This document shows positions 12,507-26,100 of a stretch of DNA of 64,000 nucleotides, piece by piece. Source of the stretch: Osedax fenrisi. Its lineage: Eukaryota; Annelida; Polychaeta; Sabellida; Siboglinidae. The stretch is taken from assembly GCA_964019155.1 (NCBI GenBank), contig OZ025239.1, forward strand, positions 10,059,735 through 10,123,734, written 5' to 3'. A program made the position numbers and the translations under genes. Numbering within the stretch: the first letter of the stretch is position 1; each line of letters starts with the position of its first letter. The notes beneath the pieces were generated by a model. That model did no database searches. It was given only the letters and a program-made list of their open reading frames with translations, and was not told the DNA's origin.

Positions 12507-13805
12507 CTGTCAAGGTCAATAATGATGTGAATGATTATCAATGTGAATTTTTTAGTGATAAGTTATGTTATATATCAGCAAGGTTTGAACAGAAATGTTT
12601 TATATAATTATTTTATAGTAGAAGTAGTAATAGGCATATTAGTAATAGAATCAGTAAAGTAGTAATAACAGTAGTAACAATAGTAGTAATAATATTAATA
12701 ATAGTAGTAGTAGTAGCAGTATACGTAGTATTAGAAACAGCAGTAGTAATGGTACCATCAGTAGCAATATAATCCAGTGATCAGATAATCCAATGCATTA
12801 TACTAATATTGTACTTGCCCATGTAAAATAGTTAAATAACTTTGAATATACTTTCTAACGTTGTGGAGTTTAAGATATATTTAAAATATGTTTTTTATTA
12901 ACTCACAACACTAATAATATGTATGAGCTACTATTGTATTATGTTATGATTTTTTAAATTATAAATTGAAAAACCATGTTTTTATAATTGGAAAAAAGTA
13001 TTAATCATGAAAAAACTGAATCCCCACTTACATTATAATTTGAAATTTAATAATTATTAAAATTAGATTTACTGTATTTTAATTATTTTAATTATTTTAA
13101 ACAGAAATATATTTGTATTTGCTGGAGTATTTAGATTTTAATACGACATTACACATGAATAATTTATCATAATTAGTATTTTAATAATTATCAAAATCAG
13201 ATTTTGAATATTTTTAATTATATTTTAATAAAAATATACATATTTGTATTTGATCAAATGCATTTTAAAAATTTATAATGATAAAAATCAGATTTGCTTT
13301 ATTTGTATTTAAATTTTACTTTTATTTGTATTTAAAAGTGTACATCAATATTTGTATTTGATAGTATACATATATGTATTTGTATTTAATTGATTCGGAA
13401 AAAGTATTTTTATTTGTTGTATTTTCAAAATCCAATATACTATTTTATTATATTCTTATTTGTATGTTAGAGTATATTTATATTCAAATTCAAAATAATT
13501 ATTGATTAAATAAAACAAATATTTTATACATAATTTAATAGTTATATTTAATATTGGTTATTTAACGAAAGTGAAAACTAAAAGTAATAAAAGAAAAGGT
13601 AAAGTATGTATTATATTATTTATGTTATTATTTGTATTTGAATCGAATATATTTATCGAAATCACTGGATTATAGGGTTTAAACTTTATATACATTAAAT
13701 AAATTAATATCTCCAAGCATTATATAATTTAGTAACGCAAATGGGTAAATTCCAAGGTGATATTTATCAAGTTCACTGGTTTATATATGTTTAACTCTTA
13801 CTTAC
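12507..13805. other. Non-coding stretch with degenerate repeats
   Basis: Holds a degenerate TAG/GTA microsatellite (about 12605-12760) and, from about 13090 to 13640, many copies of the loose word TTTGTATTT. No exon is recognised. Confidence 0.5.
12605..12760. repeat. Degenerate (TAG)n / (GTA)n microsatellite
   Basis: Repeated tagtagtag and agtagtaa words broken by many substitutions. It is an old relative in composition of the pure ACT tract at 984-1240. Confidence 0.75.
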
Positions 13806-14003
13806 ATTTTGTCCCGTGAATCATGTATCATAGGGGGAATTTTTTCACTATCTTCAATAACAAATCTTATCAGGTCGCCTCTCTCCGTAACCATGTCCAG
13901 TAGTTCACCGGTGTTCAGACATCCACTAATTGATATTAAACACATAGTTTTTTTGCAGTCTTCAACTATATAATAATCGTTGATATTAATGAATATATTT
14001 GTC
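13806..14003 (-). CDS. Unidentified coding exon with a consensus splice donor
   Basis: The minus-strand frame starts at ATG (14003) and stays open to GTAAGT (13805-13800), a full consensus donor. It reads DYYIVEDCKKTMCLISISG, then TGELLDMVTERGDLIRFVIE and DSEKIPPMIHDSRDK. Codons such as CTG, GAC, GGC and ACC are unlike the A+T-rich surroundings, which supports real coding sequence. I do not recognise the family. It could be a first exon, or an internal exon whose acceptor lies upstream. It is on the same strand as the decayed dynein exons, but it does not match the dynein segment expected immediately upstream of them. Confidence 0.55.
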
Positions 14004-14263
14004 ATATATTGACAGAATAAGCTATGAAAAATAGTAGATAATAGATAATAAAAAATAGTAGATATTAATTATTATAATAAATATATAAGATTAAATAGTA
14101 ATATGAAAATAATCAAATAAAATGACCGGCAAATATCTATATTTTTTAGCTGTAGTAGAACAGGTGGTGGTGGTGGTGCGATATAGATTTTGTAACACAA
14201 AATTAATTGATAATTATATATATTTATCTACATAAACACTAACTTTACCTTACCAGGTCGATC

Positions 14264-14441
14264 CATGATTGCATTCTTCAATCATCTCTAACGTTTATCA
14301 CATGTATTATATCATCAGACATGCACATCTATAGAGTCCATAAGTTGTTGTATATAGGTCTTTATTGGATACCCAGTTGAAGTCACTTATGCTATAACAT
14401 CTCACCAGTTTCTCTTTTTTGCTCCAACAGGGTACTGAAAA
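14264..14441 (-). other. Possible short exons upstream of the 13806-14003 exon
   Basis: On the minus strand, after a TTTTCAG acceptor near 14442, the frame reads TLLEQKRETG and meets GTGAGA. Further down, a block ending at donor GTAAGG (below about 14264) reads MSDDIIHVINVRDD, a stop, then MQSWIDL. These look like remnants of exons of the same minus-strand gene. The stop argues that at least one is dead. Product unknown. Confidence 0.3.
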
Positions 14442-15146
14442 TCAAATTTAGACAATTGTATCAATGTATTAAGATAGATAAGTTAAACTAGTTTTATATA
14501 GAATTACTTATTGAATTAAGTCTTATGTTATAGAGGGCTATTTTGATTGGTAGGATGTATATATAAATATATATATAATTCTTTTATCAAATATAATTTT
14601 ATTATGTCTATTTATTTCTTGTTTAAATATATATTTCGTTTTATAAGTATAGATCTACATTTTTCTTAGTTTTCAGATATTTCCATCACAATATGCATAC
14701 AATACTTAGTATATGATTTCTGTATAAATGATGGATTATTAATGTGTGTTGTAGAAGTATCGGTTCGAGAGCAATAATCATATGAAAATATTGGGGTCGT
14801 ATTAAATATTCATTACATTCCTAGTGCATAATATTAATTTGTACTGACCAGTTCAAAATAAATTGTTAACTGTGATGATCTTTTTATCCTAGCCTAAGGT
14901 TTGCAACGTTCACTCCATAATGATGCCATCCTAATATGCTCTCTTATTAGTTGCATCGCTATACATTTCATTTAAATTAATCGGTGGTTTACTATTTAGT
15001 AATTTTCTTGAGTCTAAAAATAATAATATAATCAAATATATTATAAATATTATTTAATTTTGAGATTTTAGTAAACACGAATATTTAAACTTTAAATTTA
15101 AACATTACAAATTAATTTAAGTTTTAATTCATTAATAAAATATTAG

Positions 15147-15188
<42 letters not shown>

Positions 15189-15487
15189 TATTATTATAAA
15201 ACTAAACCTTATATATGTCTTTACATATATTCGTGAAGTATTTTTGTTAGTTGAGCCATTAGATCATGAATATAATAACAATGTCAGATAACAAATATTT
15301 TTATAAAATAATTAACAAAGAAACACATTATATTTTGAAAGCAATACATAGTATTATGAATTTTCATTATAACTACAGTACATAATAATCTATTTAGTCT
15401 TAGTAAATCTTAGTAAACATTGGAAATATTAATGTATGATATTGTAACAACTATTATTATTACGTCTTTTATTTGATATGTTTATAT
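14442..15487. other. A+T-rich stretch without a gene
   Basis: Nothing recognised beyond an (AT)n run at about 15151-15184. Confidence 0.5.
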
Positions 15488-15794
15488 CGGTGGTTCTTAA
15501 ACTATGGTATGTGACCCAAATGAGTGTAATGACTCATTACTAATGAGGCTTTTCAAAGAGTAATCCATCTATTATTCAAAAATAAGTAAATTTACATTAC
15601 AAATAATGTTACAATTTTCACCAACCTATTTATGCAAAAAAATGTGTACGACACTAGTCATTATAATAGGAATAGTTATAAAATTAAAATTTAGGAAAAT
15701 ACTGGAGGCAGAAGGGAATATGAGATTTGCATTAAATACCACATCACCAAATATTGCATCAATAAAACTAATTTACGCATCATATAAATATTAA
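15488..15794 (+). mobile_element. hAT-type DNA transposon, internally deleted relic
   Basis: The start, ggtggttcttaaact followed by tggtatgtgacccaaatg, resembles the C-A-G-T-G-G-T-T-C-T-C-A-A-A-C terminal repeat and subterminal sequence of hAT elements. Directly after it, 15612-15791 reads LQFSPTYLCKKMCTT, then IKLKFRKILEAEGNMRFALN. This is the C-terminal hAT dimerisation segment (L-P-F...Y-L-C-E...K-x-K-Y-R-N-R-L..E..L-R-L-A-L) seen in ZBED5-like transposases. Most of the transposase is missing. The 3' terminal repeat was not found. The assignment is from motif recognition. Confidence 0.6.
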
Positions 15795-15863
15795 CATTTT
15801 TTAATAAATATTTATACAAATCCCTTTTTTATTTTGGGTAACTGTTAAAAACTTAAATTTCAG

Positions 15864-16805
15864 GGAATGTACAACTTTTAATATTAATTTACTCTTGGTA
15901 ACACTTAAAGATCTGGAAAGTATCTATTGGCATTAACCTATTCGGGAATTGCCTCCACTCTACTTTTATGTGGTAGAACATTCTGTTTTTAAAATACCAA
16001 TTAAATAAACAGAAGTTTACATATGTAATATAATAAAGAATTCTAAAGCAACCGATGCACCAGAAATTATATATTTATTGTATGGAATGAATGTACAGGC
16101 TGTCGATAGAATCTTAAGAGATGTCACTAATAATGATATACCTATGGGAGGAATAAATTTACTATTAAGTGGTGATTTCAGACAGATGTTAACATTTGTC
16201 ATAAGAGGAACAAAAGCTGACCATATAAATGCATGTAGAAAATCTTCTGAATTATGGAGAAATATTACAACACTTTATTTACAAACAAATATAAGAGTGT
16301 ATACAGCCAATGATGAAAAATGCATATAAATTCAAATAATTTACTATTAATTGGAGACAGCAAGTTAGAGATAATGTCGGAATTAGACTTACGTTTCCCG
16401 GATACTAAATACAAAAGTAAGATTTTATTGGCTGACTCCCGCCTTGAAGATCGTATTGGTAATGAATTTAAAAATAAAATAAATATACCATGTGGAAATA
16501 TGGTAGATAACATTAAAGAGGTAATAGAATGTATATATCCAGATTTGCCCATAAATTATGCTATTAATGATTGCGAAAGTAGTATTTTAGCCCCAAAAAA
16601 TATAATGTTACAAAAATAAATAATTATCTATAAAATCTAGGAGATACCCAATTTTAATTTCATATAAATATATCGATAGGGTTTTAAAAAATGAAGAAGC
16701 AATAGATTATCCTATTGAATTTCTCAACTCTATAAAATTATTAAGATTACATGATCATTTATTGGCACTGAAAATCGGAGTTCCTATAATGTTATTAAAT
16801 AATTA
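15864..16805 (+). pseudogene. Helitron helicase (Pif1-like) relic, copy A
   Basis: Helitrons encode a Rep-helicase for rolling-circle transposition. Readable parts in order: a degraded segment around the Walker A region; LLYGMNVQAVDRILRDV with GDFRQMLTFVIRGTK (Pif1 motif around G-D-F-R-Q); SELWRNITTLYLQTNIRV; then after a stop and frame change DCESSILAPKNIMLQK. The end is DYPIEFLNSI, then LALKIGVPIMLLNN, the C-terminal helicase motif. Walker A is unreadable in both this and copy B, so their common source was probably already inactive. The first 472 bases are almost identical to 47264-47736. Confidence 0.9.
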
Positions 16806-17102
16806 ATAATGTATATCATTTAAAAAAATATATAGTTAATATTATTAAATTAATTAGATTAATTAATAAATTATACCATTTTAGATTAATATTGATATAA
16901 AATTGATTGATATTTGATTATATTTGTTTATAGTTTAGAATATATTTAATATAATTTAATAATGTATTATTAATATTTAAATTTTTTAATAATTTGATAA
17001 TTAAATATATTTAATTAGTTAATATTAAATTTACATTATTATATCTATATTTATTACAACATATATAAGAAATTAATCATTAAATATGGTTACAGATATA
17101 AG
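16806..17102. other. Extremely A+T-rich spacer
   Basis: Nothing supportable between the Helitron and P-element relics. Confidence 0.6.
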
Positions 17103-19400
17103 ATGGTTAATAAATGATGTGTCCCACATTGTAAGACTGGATAAAAGTCATCAGTAGAAAAGTTAGCAACGTTCAAGTTTCCAACAAATCAGGAATTAAT
17201 GAATAAATGTATTAAGATGATACCGAGAGATATTAATATTAGTAAACATACAGTTGTTTGTGAATTATATTTTGAGAAATATTTTATAAATGAATTTCTT
17301 GATATATGTAATTTCCTGTAAGTTGATCTTATTTATTATAATATATTGTTATATTTTCAAATATTTCAGGTTAGACAGTTTACTACATTATACAAGGATG
17401 CATATCCATCGAAATTCACTGTACCTCTAAACTACATATAGTCTTATTGAATATATTTATTCTCTAGTCATTTTAATACCATACCTAACATATATTATTC
17501 TATTAATATAAATATCAATTTAAATATTATTTGGAATGACAAAATGAAATTCCTATTACTAAATATAAGATATATTTAAAAAATGATAAAATACAATAAT
17601 ATATAAATTTAATAAATATTTTAGATAAATTCTCATTACAAGGTAATATAAATATATCTACAGTATTATCAAATGGCATTGATTTATTTAAAAATTATTT
17701 TTTATTATATGAAAATTAATATAATGAATAATAACAATTGAGTAACTCAAATTAATTACCAAATCTCTGGTCAAGCTCAAATATTCAATAAATTTAACAA
17801 TTAAATCATTCAAATTGTATTTTATATCATCATTATTATAATTTTGTTTACGTATATTTGTATGTGTGCCTAGACTTCAGTTTTTGTAAGAAGACTCTCT
17901 TCTAAATGATATACTAATGAATATATTCATTACTTAAAAACTAAAGGTAAATATATCGATAATAAAGTAAAAATAATAATTTTACAATTAGACGAAGTTT
18001 ATACTAAGGAAGTCATAGAATAACGTAATGATGCAATTAGTGGATAAGCAAGCGGCTAACAAATATGATAGCGTTGCTAATCGCTTACAATGCTTTATGA
18101 TTTCATCAGTATGCTCTAGTAATAAATATATCATCGGTTACATATCAGTTAAAAACATGCATTCTGACTATTTAACTACCAATACCAAACAAGTCATTAA
18201 AATGTATATGAATCTGGATTTGATATAATTGCGGTTGTTTCTGATAATAACGGTTTCAATAGAAATATGTTTACATCTCTATGTGACAATGATACCACTA
18301 AATCATTGCTACTATACATAACGCATCCATTAGATATACGTAAGAAAATATTTGTATTATTTGATTTTGTATATTTAATGAAATGTATTAGGAATAATTG
18401 GTTAAATCTTAGATATCAAACTAAGACATTTAACTATCCTGATATAAATAATAATAACAAAGTAAAAAATGCTTCTATTAAAGATATTCGTGATTTTTAT
18501 CTAATTGAAAAAAATGAAATTTTAAAAAGGGCATCATTATTATGCATGCATTAGAAATGCAGAGCGTTAGTTTATGTTTAAAAATATTTGATATAACTAG
18601 TAATTTCTATGGAAGAAATAAGAAAAGTAAATAATAATAAACGATTATTACATAATAAATTAATTTTATAAGAATTTGTAATAAATTGTGGACAATTGTC
18701 AATGTAAAAACTATCTTTAAAGGACAATGTACATGTTTAGATAATGCTTATCCTATTTATTCTATTAGTGATCTTAATATTGAATGGTTAAGACAATTAG
18801 CTTCAATATTGAAAGCATGGAATTCGAATAAAAAAATAAATAATTGTATTGGTTTTTTGAGTAATGAAACATATATCGTAGACACATACTATTTAAACTA
18901 TTATTTTATTAATAGATTATTGTTTAAATTTTATAAGTTTTTATTATTAGGAAAATTTCAAACGGATGAGCTTGAGAGTAGATAAGGTCATTGTCGACAC
19001 ATTTCTGGAACGATCTCAATATTTATTAATAACATGATATTATAAATAGTGAAAACACAATAAAAATGTTACTAAATTTATATTCAAAAAATAATGGAAC
19101 AATGTCTTTAACTGATTTTGTAAGGAAATTTTTATTTGATAAAGAAAAAGTAGATGATGATTTCATTTTACCATTCCCATATGAATGTATTATAGGCAAA
19201 TCATTGCCAGATTTATCTGATTGTTGTACATTGGTGGTTATGTATCAAAAAAAAAATATTGATTTGTGTAATATTTGTTTTATTTTATTTGGAGATAAAA
19301 ACCATCCTTTAAATATAGATATTCATGATGAATTATATCATTATTTTAATGTTAGTAATAGAGGATGATTAGTCATTTATCCGCACCATATACTATTTAG
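17103..19400 (+). pseudogene. P-element / THAP9-type DNA transposase, decayed
   Basis: P-element transposases cut and paste DNA with an RNase H-like core and bind DNA through a THAP zinc finger. 17103-17330 carries the THAP finger: MVNK, a stop, then CVPHCKTG, TFKFPTNQELMNK and HTVVCELYFEKYF (C2-C-H pattern). 17385-17440 reads YKDAYPSKFTVPLNY. 17960-18000 reads LDEVYTKEVIE. 18028-18228 and 18267-18554 include FMISSV, KKIFVLFDFVYLMKCIRNNW and LN, the core typical of the family. 18686-18985 ends FYKFLLLGKFQTDELESR, then a stop replaces Phe in the R-F-G-x-Y-R-x-x-S-G motif (GHCRHISG). 19066-19368 is the C-terminal part. Stops and frame changes throughout make it dead. Terminal repeats were not identified. 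Confidence 0.9.
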
Positions 19401-19821
19401 TAGTCTTATGAAATTTAATATCTTTATATATTCTCCAGAATAATCAAATTATATTTATTATGATTTTTAAATATTAAAATCTATTAAATATTTTATATAT
19501 TGAAGTAATTCAAATATATATATATATATATATATAATATGAATTATATAAGTAACAATTTAAATATTTCAATTTTAGTTAATAATATAACCATTTTTTT
19601 ATAATGTGTCGAAGAAGTAACAAATATTTGATTTGAATCAAAATTTCCTTTTAATTCCGAGATTTTGTATATTTATCATTAACTAATTTTAAAAAATAAA
19701 CTAAATATACTATATAGATTCAAAATTTCAGAACACTATAATTCATAAATATATTTAATATATATAATATATTTATATTATAACTATATTTAATAACAGT
19801 ATAATAATACAATTATTTTAG
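19401..19821. other. A+T-rich spacer before the zinc-finger array
   Basis: No upstream exon of the array gene was recognised here. An (AT)n run is at about 19516-19535. The last bases, aattattttag, form a reasonable splice acceptor for the micro-exon that follows. Confidence 0.5.
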
Positions 19822-19844
19822 AGAAAGTTTTGATTAAAAGAACG
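19822..19844 (+). CDS. Putative 23-nt micro-exon feeding the zinc-finger array
   Basis: The sequence lies between an acceptor (aattattttag) and a strong donor GTAAGT (19845-19850). Read so that it joins the array exon in frame, it gives (x)KVLIKRT followed by ELKKDVVKCDLC, with no stop. Its first two bases complete a codon begun in an earlier exon, which I could not locate. A perfect donor just outside the array, in frame with every unit, is the main reason to see the units as terminal exons and not merely a satellite. Alternative: chance GTAAGT in A+T-rich DNA. Confidence 0.5.
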
Positions 19845-20040
19845 GTAAGTTAAATCCGCTACATAGTTAGACCGCTTCGCAATACGAATTATTATTATGC
19901 TTTAAAATCGATTGTTGTATTCTATTAGTTTATTAATATTATGTATAATGTTTTATATCATTAGTTATATATCTATATAATTCATTATACATTCAATCGC
20001 CTTATAAACCATTACTAATTTCATCATTTTTGCTTACTAG

Positions 20041-20151
20041 GAACTAAAAAAGGATGTTGTAAAATGCGATTTATGTATGAAACGATACTTTAATACCGAT
20101 AAAGAACTCTTGTTTCACAGAAAATGTCACCTAGATGGGGTTAAAAGTTAA
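20041..20151 (+). CDS. First C2H2 zinc-finger-like terminal exon of the array
   Basis: 36 codons then TAA. It reads ELKKDVVKCDLCMKRYF, then NTDKELLFHRKCHLDGVKS. Cys9 and Cys12 (C-x2-C) and His26 and His30 (H-x3-H) form a C2H2 finger with 13 residues between Cys12 and His26, one more than the usual 12. Phe17 and Leu23 sit at the expected hydrophobic core positions if the extra residue is placed before Phe. The acceptor is ttgcttactag, with a possible branch point cttac. The same frame is open in nearly all 94 units. Joining one unit to the next through a donor at the exon end (a|gttaaa, 106 nt) would shift the frame and hit a stop. Unit-to-unit chaining is therefore unlikely, and each exon looks terminal. 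Role unknown: a DNA- or RNA-binding tail is an inference. Confidence 0.6.
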   Translation, partial: ELKKDVVKCDLCMKRYFNTDKELLFHRKCHLDGVKS

Positions 20152-23100
20152 AGGTCGAATTATTATTATGCTTTAAAATCGATTGTGTATTCTATTATTT
20201 TATTAATATTATGTATAATGTTTATTAATATGTATATCATTAGTTATATATCTATCTAATTCATCATACATTCAATTGCCTTATAAACCATTAATAATTT
20301 CATCATTTTTGCTTACTAGGAACTAAAAAAGGATGTTGTAAAATGCGATTTATGCATGAAACGATACTTTAATACCGATAAAGAACTCTTGTTTCACAGA
20401 AAATGTCACCTAGATGGGGTTAAAAGTTAAAGGTCAAATTATTATTATGCCATAAAATCGATTGTTGTATTCTATTATTTTATTAATATTATGTATAATG
20501 TTTTATATCATTAGTTATATATCTATCTAATTCATAATACATTCAATCACCTTATAAACCATTACTAATTTCATCATTTTTGCTTACTAGGAACTAAAAA
20601 AGGATGTTGTCAAATGCGATTTATGCATGAAACGATACTTTAATACCGATAAAGAACTCTTGTTTCACAGAAAATGTCACCTAGATGGGGTTAAAAGTTA
20701 AAGGTCAAATTATTATTATGCCATAAAATCGATTGTTGTATTCTATTATTTTATTAATATTATGTATAATGTTTAGTAATATGTATAATGTTTTATATCA
20801 TTAGTTATATATCTATCTAATTCATCATACATTCAATCGCCTTATAAACCATTATTAATTTCATCATTTTTGCTTACTAGGAACTAAAAAAGGATGTTAT
20901 AAAATGCGATTTATGCATGAAACGATACTTTAATACCGATAAAGAACTCTTGTTTCACAGAAAATGTCACCTAGATGGGGTTAAAAGTTAAAGGTCGAAT
21001 TATTATTATGCTTTAAAATCGATTGTGTATTCTATTATTTTATTAATATTATGTATAATGTTTAGTAATATGTATATCATTAGTTATATATCTATCTAAT
21101 TCATCATACATTCAATTGCCTTATAAACCATTAATAATTTCATCATTTTTGCTTACTAGGAACTAAAAAAGGATGTTGTAAAATGCGATTTATGCATGAA
21201 ACGATACTTTAATACCGATAAAGAACTCTTGTTTCACAGAAAATGTCACCTAGATGGGGTTAAAAGTTAAAGGTCAAATTATTATTATGCCATAAAATCG
21301 ATTGTTGTATTCTATTATTTTATTAATATTATGTATAATGTTTAGTAATATGTATAATGTTTTATATCATTAGTTATATATCTATCTAATTCATCATACA
21401 TTCAATCGCCTTATAAACCATTATTAATTTCATCATTTTTGCTTACTAGGAACTAAAAAAGGATGTTGTAAAATGCGATTTATGCATGAAACGATACTTT
21501 AATACCGATAAAGAACTCTTGTTTCACAGAAAATGTCACCTAGATGGGGTTAAAAGTTAAAGGTCGAATTATTATTATGCTTTAAAATCGATTGTGTATT
21601 CTATTATTTTATTAATATTATGTATAATGTTTTATATCATTAGTTATATATCTATCTAATTCATAATACATTCAATCGCCTTATAAACCATTACTAATTT
21701 CATCATTTTTGCTTACTAGGAACTAAAAAAGGATGTTGTCAAATGCGATTTATGCATGAAACGATACTTTAATACCGATAAAGAACTCTTGTTTCACAGA
21801 AAATGTCACCTAGATGGGGTTAAAAGTTAAAGGTCAAATTATTATTATGCCATAAAATCGATTGTTGTATTCTATTATTTTATTAATATTATGTATAATG
21901 TTTAGTAATATGTATAATGTTTTATATCATTAGTTATATATCTATCTAATTCATCATACATTCAATCGCCTTATAAACCATTATTAATTTCATCATTTTT
22001 GCTTACTAGGAACTAAAAAAGGATGTTATAAAATGCGATTTATGCATGAAACGATACTTTAATACCGATAAAGAACTCTTGTTTCACAGAAAATGTCACC
22101 TAGATGGGGTTAAAAGTTAAAAGTCAAATTATTATTATGCTTTAAAATCGATTGTTGTATTCTATTATTTTATTAATATTATGTATAATGTTTAGTAATA
22201 TGTATAATGTTTTATATCATTAGTTATATATCTATCTAATTCATCATACATTCAATCGCCTTATAAACCATTATTAATTTCATCATTTTTGCTTACTAGG
22301 AACTAAAAAAGGATGTTATAAAATGCGATTTATGCATGAAACGATACTTTAATACCGATAAAGAACTCTTGTTTCACAGAAAATGTCACCTAGATGGGGT
22401 TAAAAGTTAAAGGTCGAATTATTATTATGCTTTAAAATCGATTGTGTATTCTATTATTTTATTAATATTATGTATAATGTTTAGTAATATGTATATCATT
22501 AGTTATATATCTATCTAATTCATCATACATTCAATTGCCTTATAAACCATTATTAATTTCATCATTTTTGCTTACTAGGAACTAAAAAAGGATGTTGTAA
22601 AATGCGATTTATGCATGAAACGATACTTTAATACCGATAAAGAACTCTTGTTTCACAGAAAATGTCACCTAGATGGGGTTAAAAGTAAAAGGTCGAATTA
22701 TTATTATGCTTTAAAATCGATTGTGTATTCTATTATTTTATTAATATTATGTATAATGTTTTATATCATTAGTTATATATCTATCTAATTCATAATACAT
22801 TCAATCGCCTTATAAACCATTACTAATTTCATCATTTTTGCTTACTAGGAACTAAAAAAGGATGTTGTCAAATGCGATTTATGCATGAAACGATACTTTA
22901 ATACCGATAAAGAACTCTTGTTTCACAGAAAATGTCACCTAGATGGGGTTAAAAGTTAAAGGTCAAATTATTATTATGCCATAAAATCGATTGTTGTATT
23001 CTATTATTTTATTAATATTATGTATAATGTTTAGTAATATGTATAATGTTTTATATCATTAGTTATATATCTATCTAATTCATCATACATTCAATCGCCT

Positions 23101-26100
23101 TATAAACCATTATTAATTTCATCATTTTTGCTTACTAGGAACTAAAAAAGGATGTTATAAAATGCGATTTATGCATGAAACGATACTTTAATACCGATAA
23201 AGAACTCTTGTTTCACAGAAAATTTCACCTAGATGGGGTTAAAAGTTAAAGGTCGAATTATTATTATGCTTTAAAATCGATTGTTGTATTCTATTATTTT
23301 ATTAATATTATGTATAATGTTTAGTAATATGTATAATGTTTTATATCATTAGTTATATATCTATCTAATTCATCATACATTCAATTGCCTTATAAACCAT
23401 TATTAATTTCATTATTTTTGCTTACTAGGAACTAAAAAAGGATGTTGTAAAATGCGATATATGCATGAAACGATACTTTAATACCGATAAAGAACTCTTG
23501 TTTCACAGAAAATGTCACCTAGATGGGGTTAAAAGTTAAAGGTCGAATTATTATTATGCTTTAAAATCGATTGTGTATTCTATTATTTTATTAATATTAT
23601 GTATAATGTTTTATATCATTAGTTATATATCTATCTAATTCATAATACATTCAATCGCCTTATAAACCATTACTAATTTCATCATTTTTGCTTACTAGGA
23701 ACTAAAAAAGGATGTTGTCAAATGCGATTTATGCATGAAACGATACTTTAATACCGATAAAGAACTCTTGTTTCACAGAAAATGTCACCTAGATGGGGTT
23801 AAAAGTTAAAAGTCAAATTATTATTATGCTTTAAAATCGATTGTTGTATTCTATTATTTTATTAATATTATGTATAATGTTTAGTAATATGTATAATGTT
23901 TTATATCATTAGTTATATATCTATCTAATTCATCATACATTCAATCGCCTTATAAACCATTATTAATTTCATCATTTTTGCTTACTAGGAACTAAAAAAG
24001 GATGTTATAAAATGCGATTTATGTATGAAACGATACTTTAATACCGATAAAGAACTCTTGTTTCACAGAAAATGTCACCTAGATGGGGTTAAAAGTTAAA
24101 GGTCGAATTATTATTATGCTTTAAAATCGATTGTGTATTCTATTATTTTATTAATATTATGTATAATGTTTTATATCATTAGTTATATATCTATCTAATT
24201 CATCATACATTCAATCGCCTTATAAACCATTACTAATTTCATCATTTTTGCTTACTAGGAACTAAAAAAGGATGTTGTCAAACGCGATTTATGCATGAAA
24301 CGATACTTTAATACCGATAAAGAACTCTTGTTTCACAGAAAATGTCACCTAGATGGGGTTAAAAGTTAAAGGTCGATTTATTAATATGCTTTAAAATCGA
24401 TTGTTGTATTCTATTATTTTATTAATATTATGTATAATGTTTAGTAATATGTATATCATTAGTTATATATCTATCTAATTCATCATACATTCAATTGCCT
24501 TATAAACCATTATTAATTTCATCATTTTTGCTTACTAGGAACTAAAAAAGGATGTTGTAAAATGCGATTTATGCATGAAACGATACTTTAATACCGATAA
24601 AGAACTCTTGTTTCACAGAAAATGTCACCTAGATGGGGTTAAAAGTTAAAGGTCGAATTATTATTATGCTTTAAAATCGATTGTGTATTCTATTATTTTA
24701 TTAATATTATGTATAATGTTTTATATCATTAGTTATATATCTATCTAATTCATCATACATTCAATCGCCTTATAATCCATTACTAATTTCATCATTTTTG
24801 CTTACTAGGAACTAAAAAAGGATGTTGTCAAATGCGATTTATGCATGAAACCATACTTTAATACCGATAAAGAACTCTTGTTTCACAGAAAATGTCACCT
24901 AGATGGGGTTAAAAGTTAAAGGTCGAATTATTATTATGCTTTAAAATCGATTGTGTATTCTATTATTTTATTAATATTATGTATAATGTTTTATATATCA
25001 TTAGTTATATATCTATCTAATTCATCATACATTCAATTGCCTTATAAACCATTATTAATTTCATCATTTTTGCTTACTAGGAACTAAAAAAGGATGTTGT
25101 AAAATGCGATTTATGCATGAAACGATACTTTAATACCGATAAAGAACTCTTGTTTCACAGAAAATGTCACCTAGATGGGGTTAAAAGTTAAAGGTCGAAT
25201 TATTATTATGCTTTAAAATCGATTGTGTATTCTATTATTTTATTAATATTATGTATAATGTTTAGTAATATGTATATCATTAGTTATATATCTATCTAAT
25301 TCATCATACATTCAATTGCCTTATAAACCATTAATAATTTCATCATTTTTGCTTACTAGGAACTAAAAAAGGATGTTGTAAAATGCGATTTATGCATGAA
25401 ACGATACTTTAATACCGATAAAGAACTCTTGTTTCACAGAAAATGTCACCTAGATGGGGTTAAAAGTTAAAGGTCAATTTATTATTATTCCATAAAATCG
25501 ATTGTTGTATTCTATTATTTTATTAATATTATGTATAATGTTTTATATCATTAGTTATATATCTATCTAATTCATAATACATTCAATCGCCTTATAAACC
25601 ATTACTAATTTCATCATTTTTGCTTACTAGGAACTAAAAAAGGATGTTGTCAAATGCGATTTATGCATGAAACGATACTTTAATACCGATAAAGAACTCT
25701 TGTTTCACAGAAAATGTCACCTAGATGGGGTTAAAAGTTAAAGGTCAAATTATTATTATGCCATAAAATCGATTGTTGTATTCTATTATTTTATTAATAT
25801 TATGTATAATGTTTAGTAATATGTATAATGTTTTATATCATTAGTTATATATCTATCTAATTCATCATACATTCAATCGCCTTATAAACCATTATTAATT
25901 TCATCATTTTTGCTTACTAGGAACTAAAAAAGGATGTTATAAAATGCGATTTATGCATGAAACGATACTTTAATACCGATAAAGAACTCTTGTTTCACAG
26001 AAAATGTCACCTAGATGGGGTTAAAAGTTAAAGGTCGAATTATTATTATGCTTTAAAATCGATTGTGTATTCTATTATTTTATTAATATTATGTATAATG

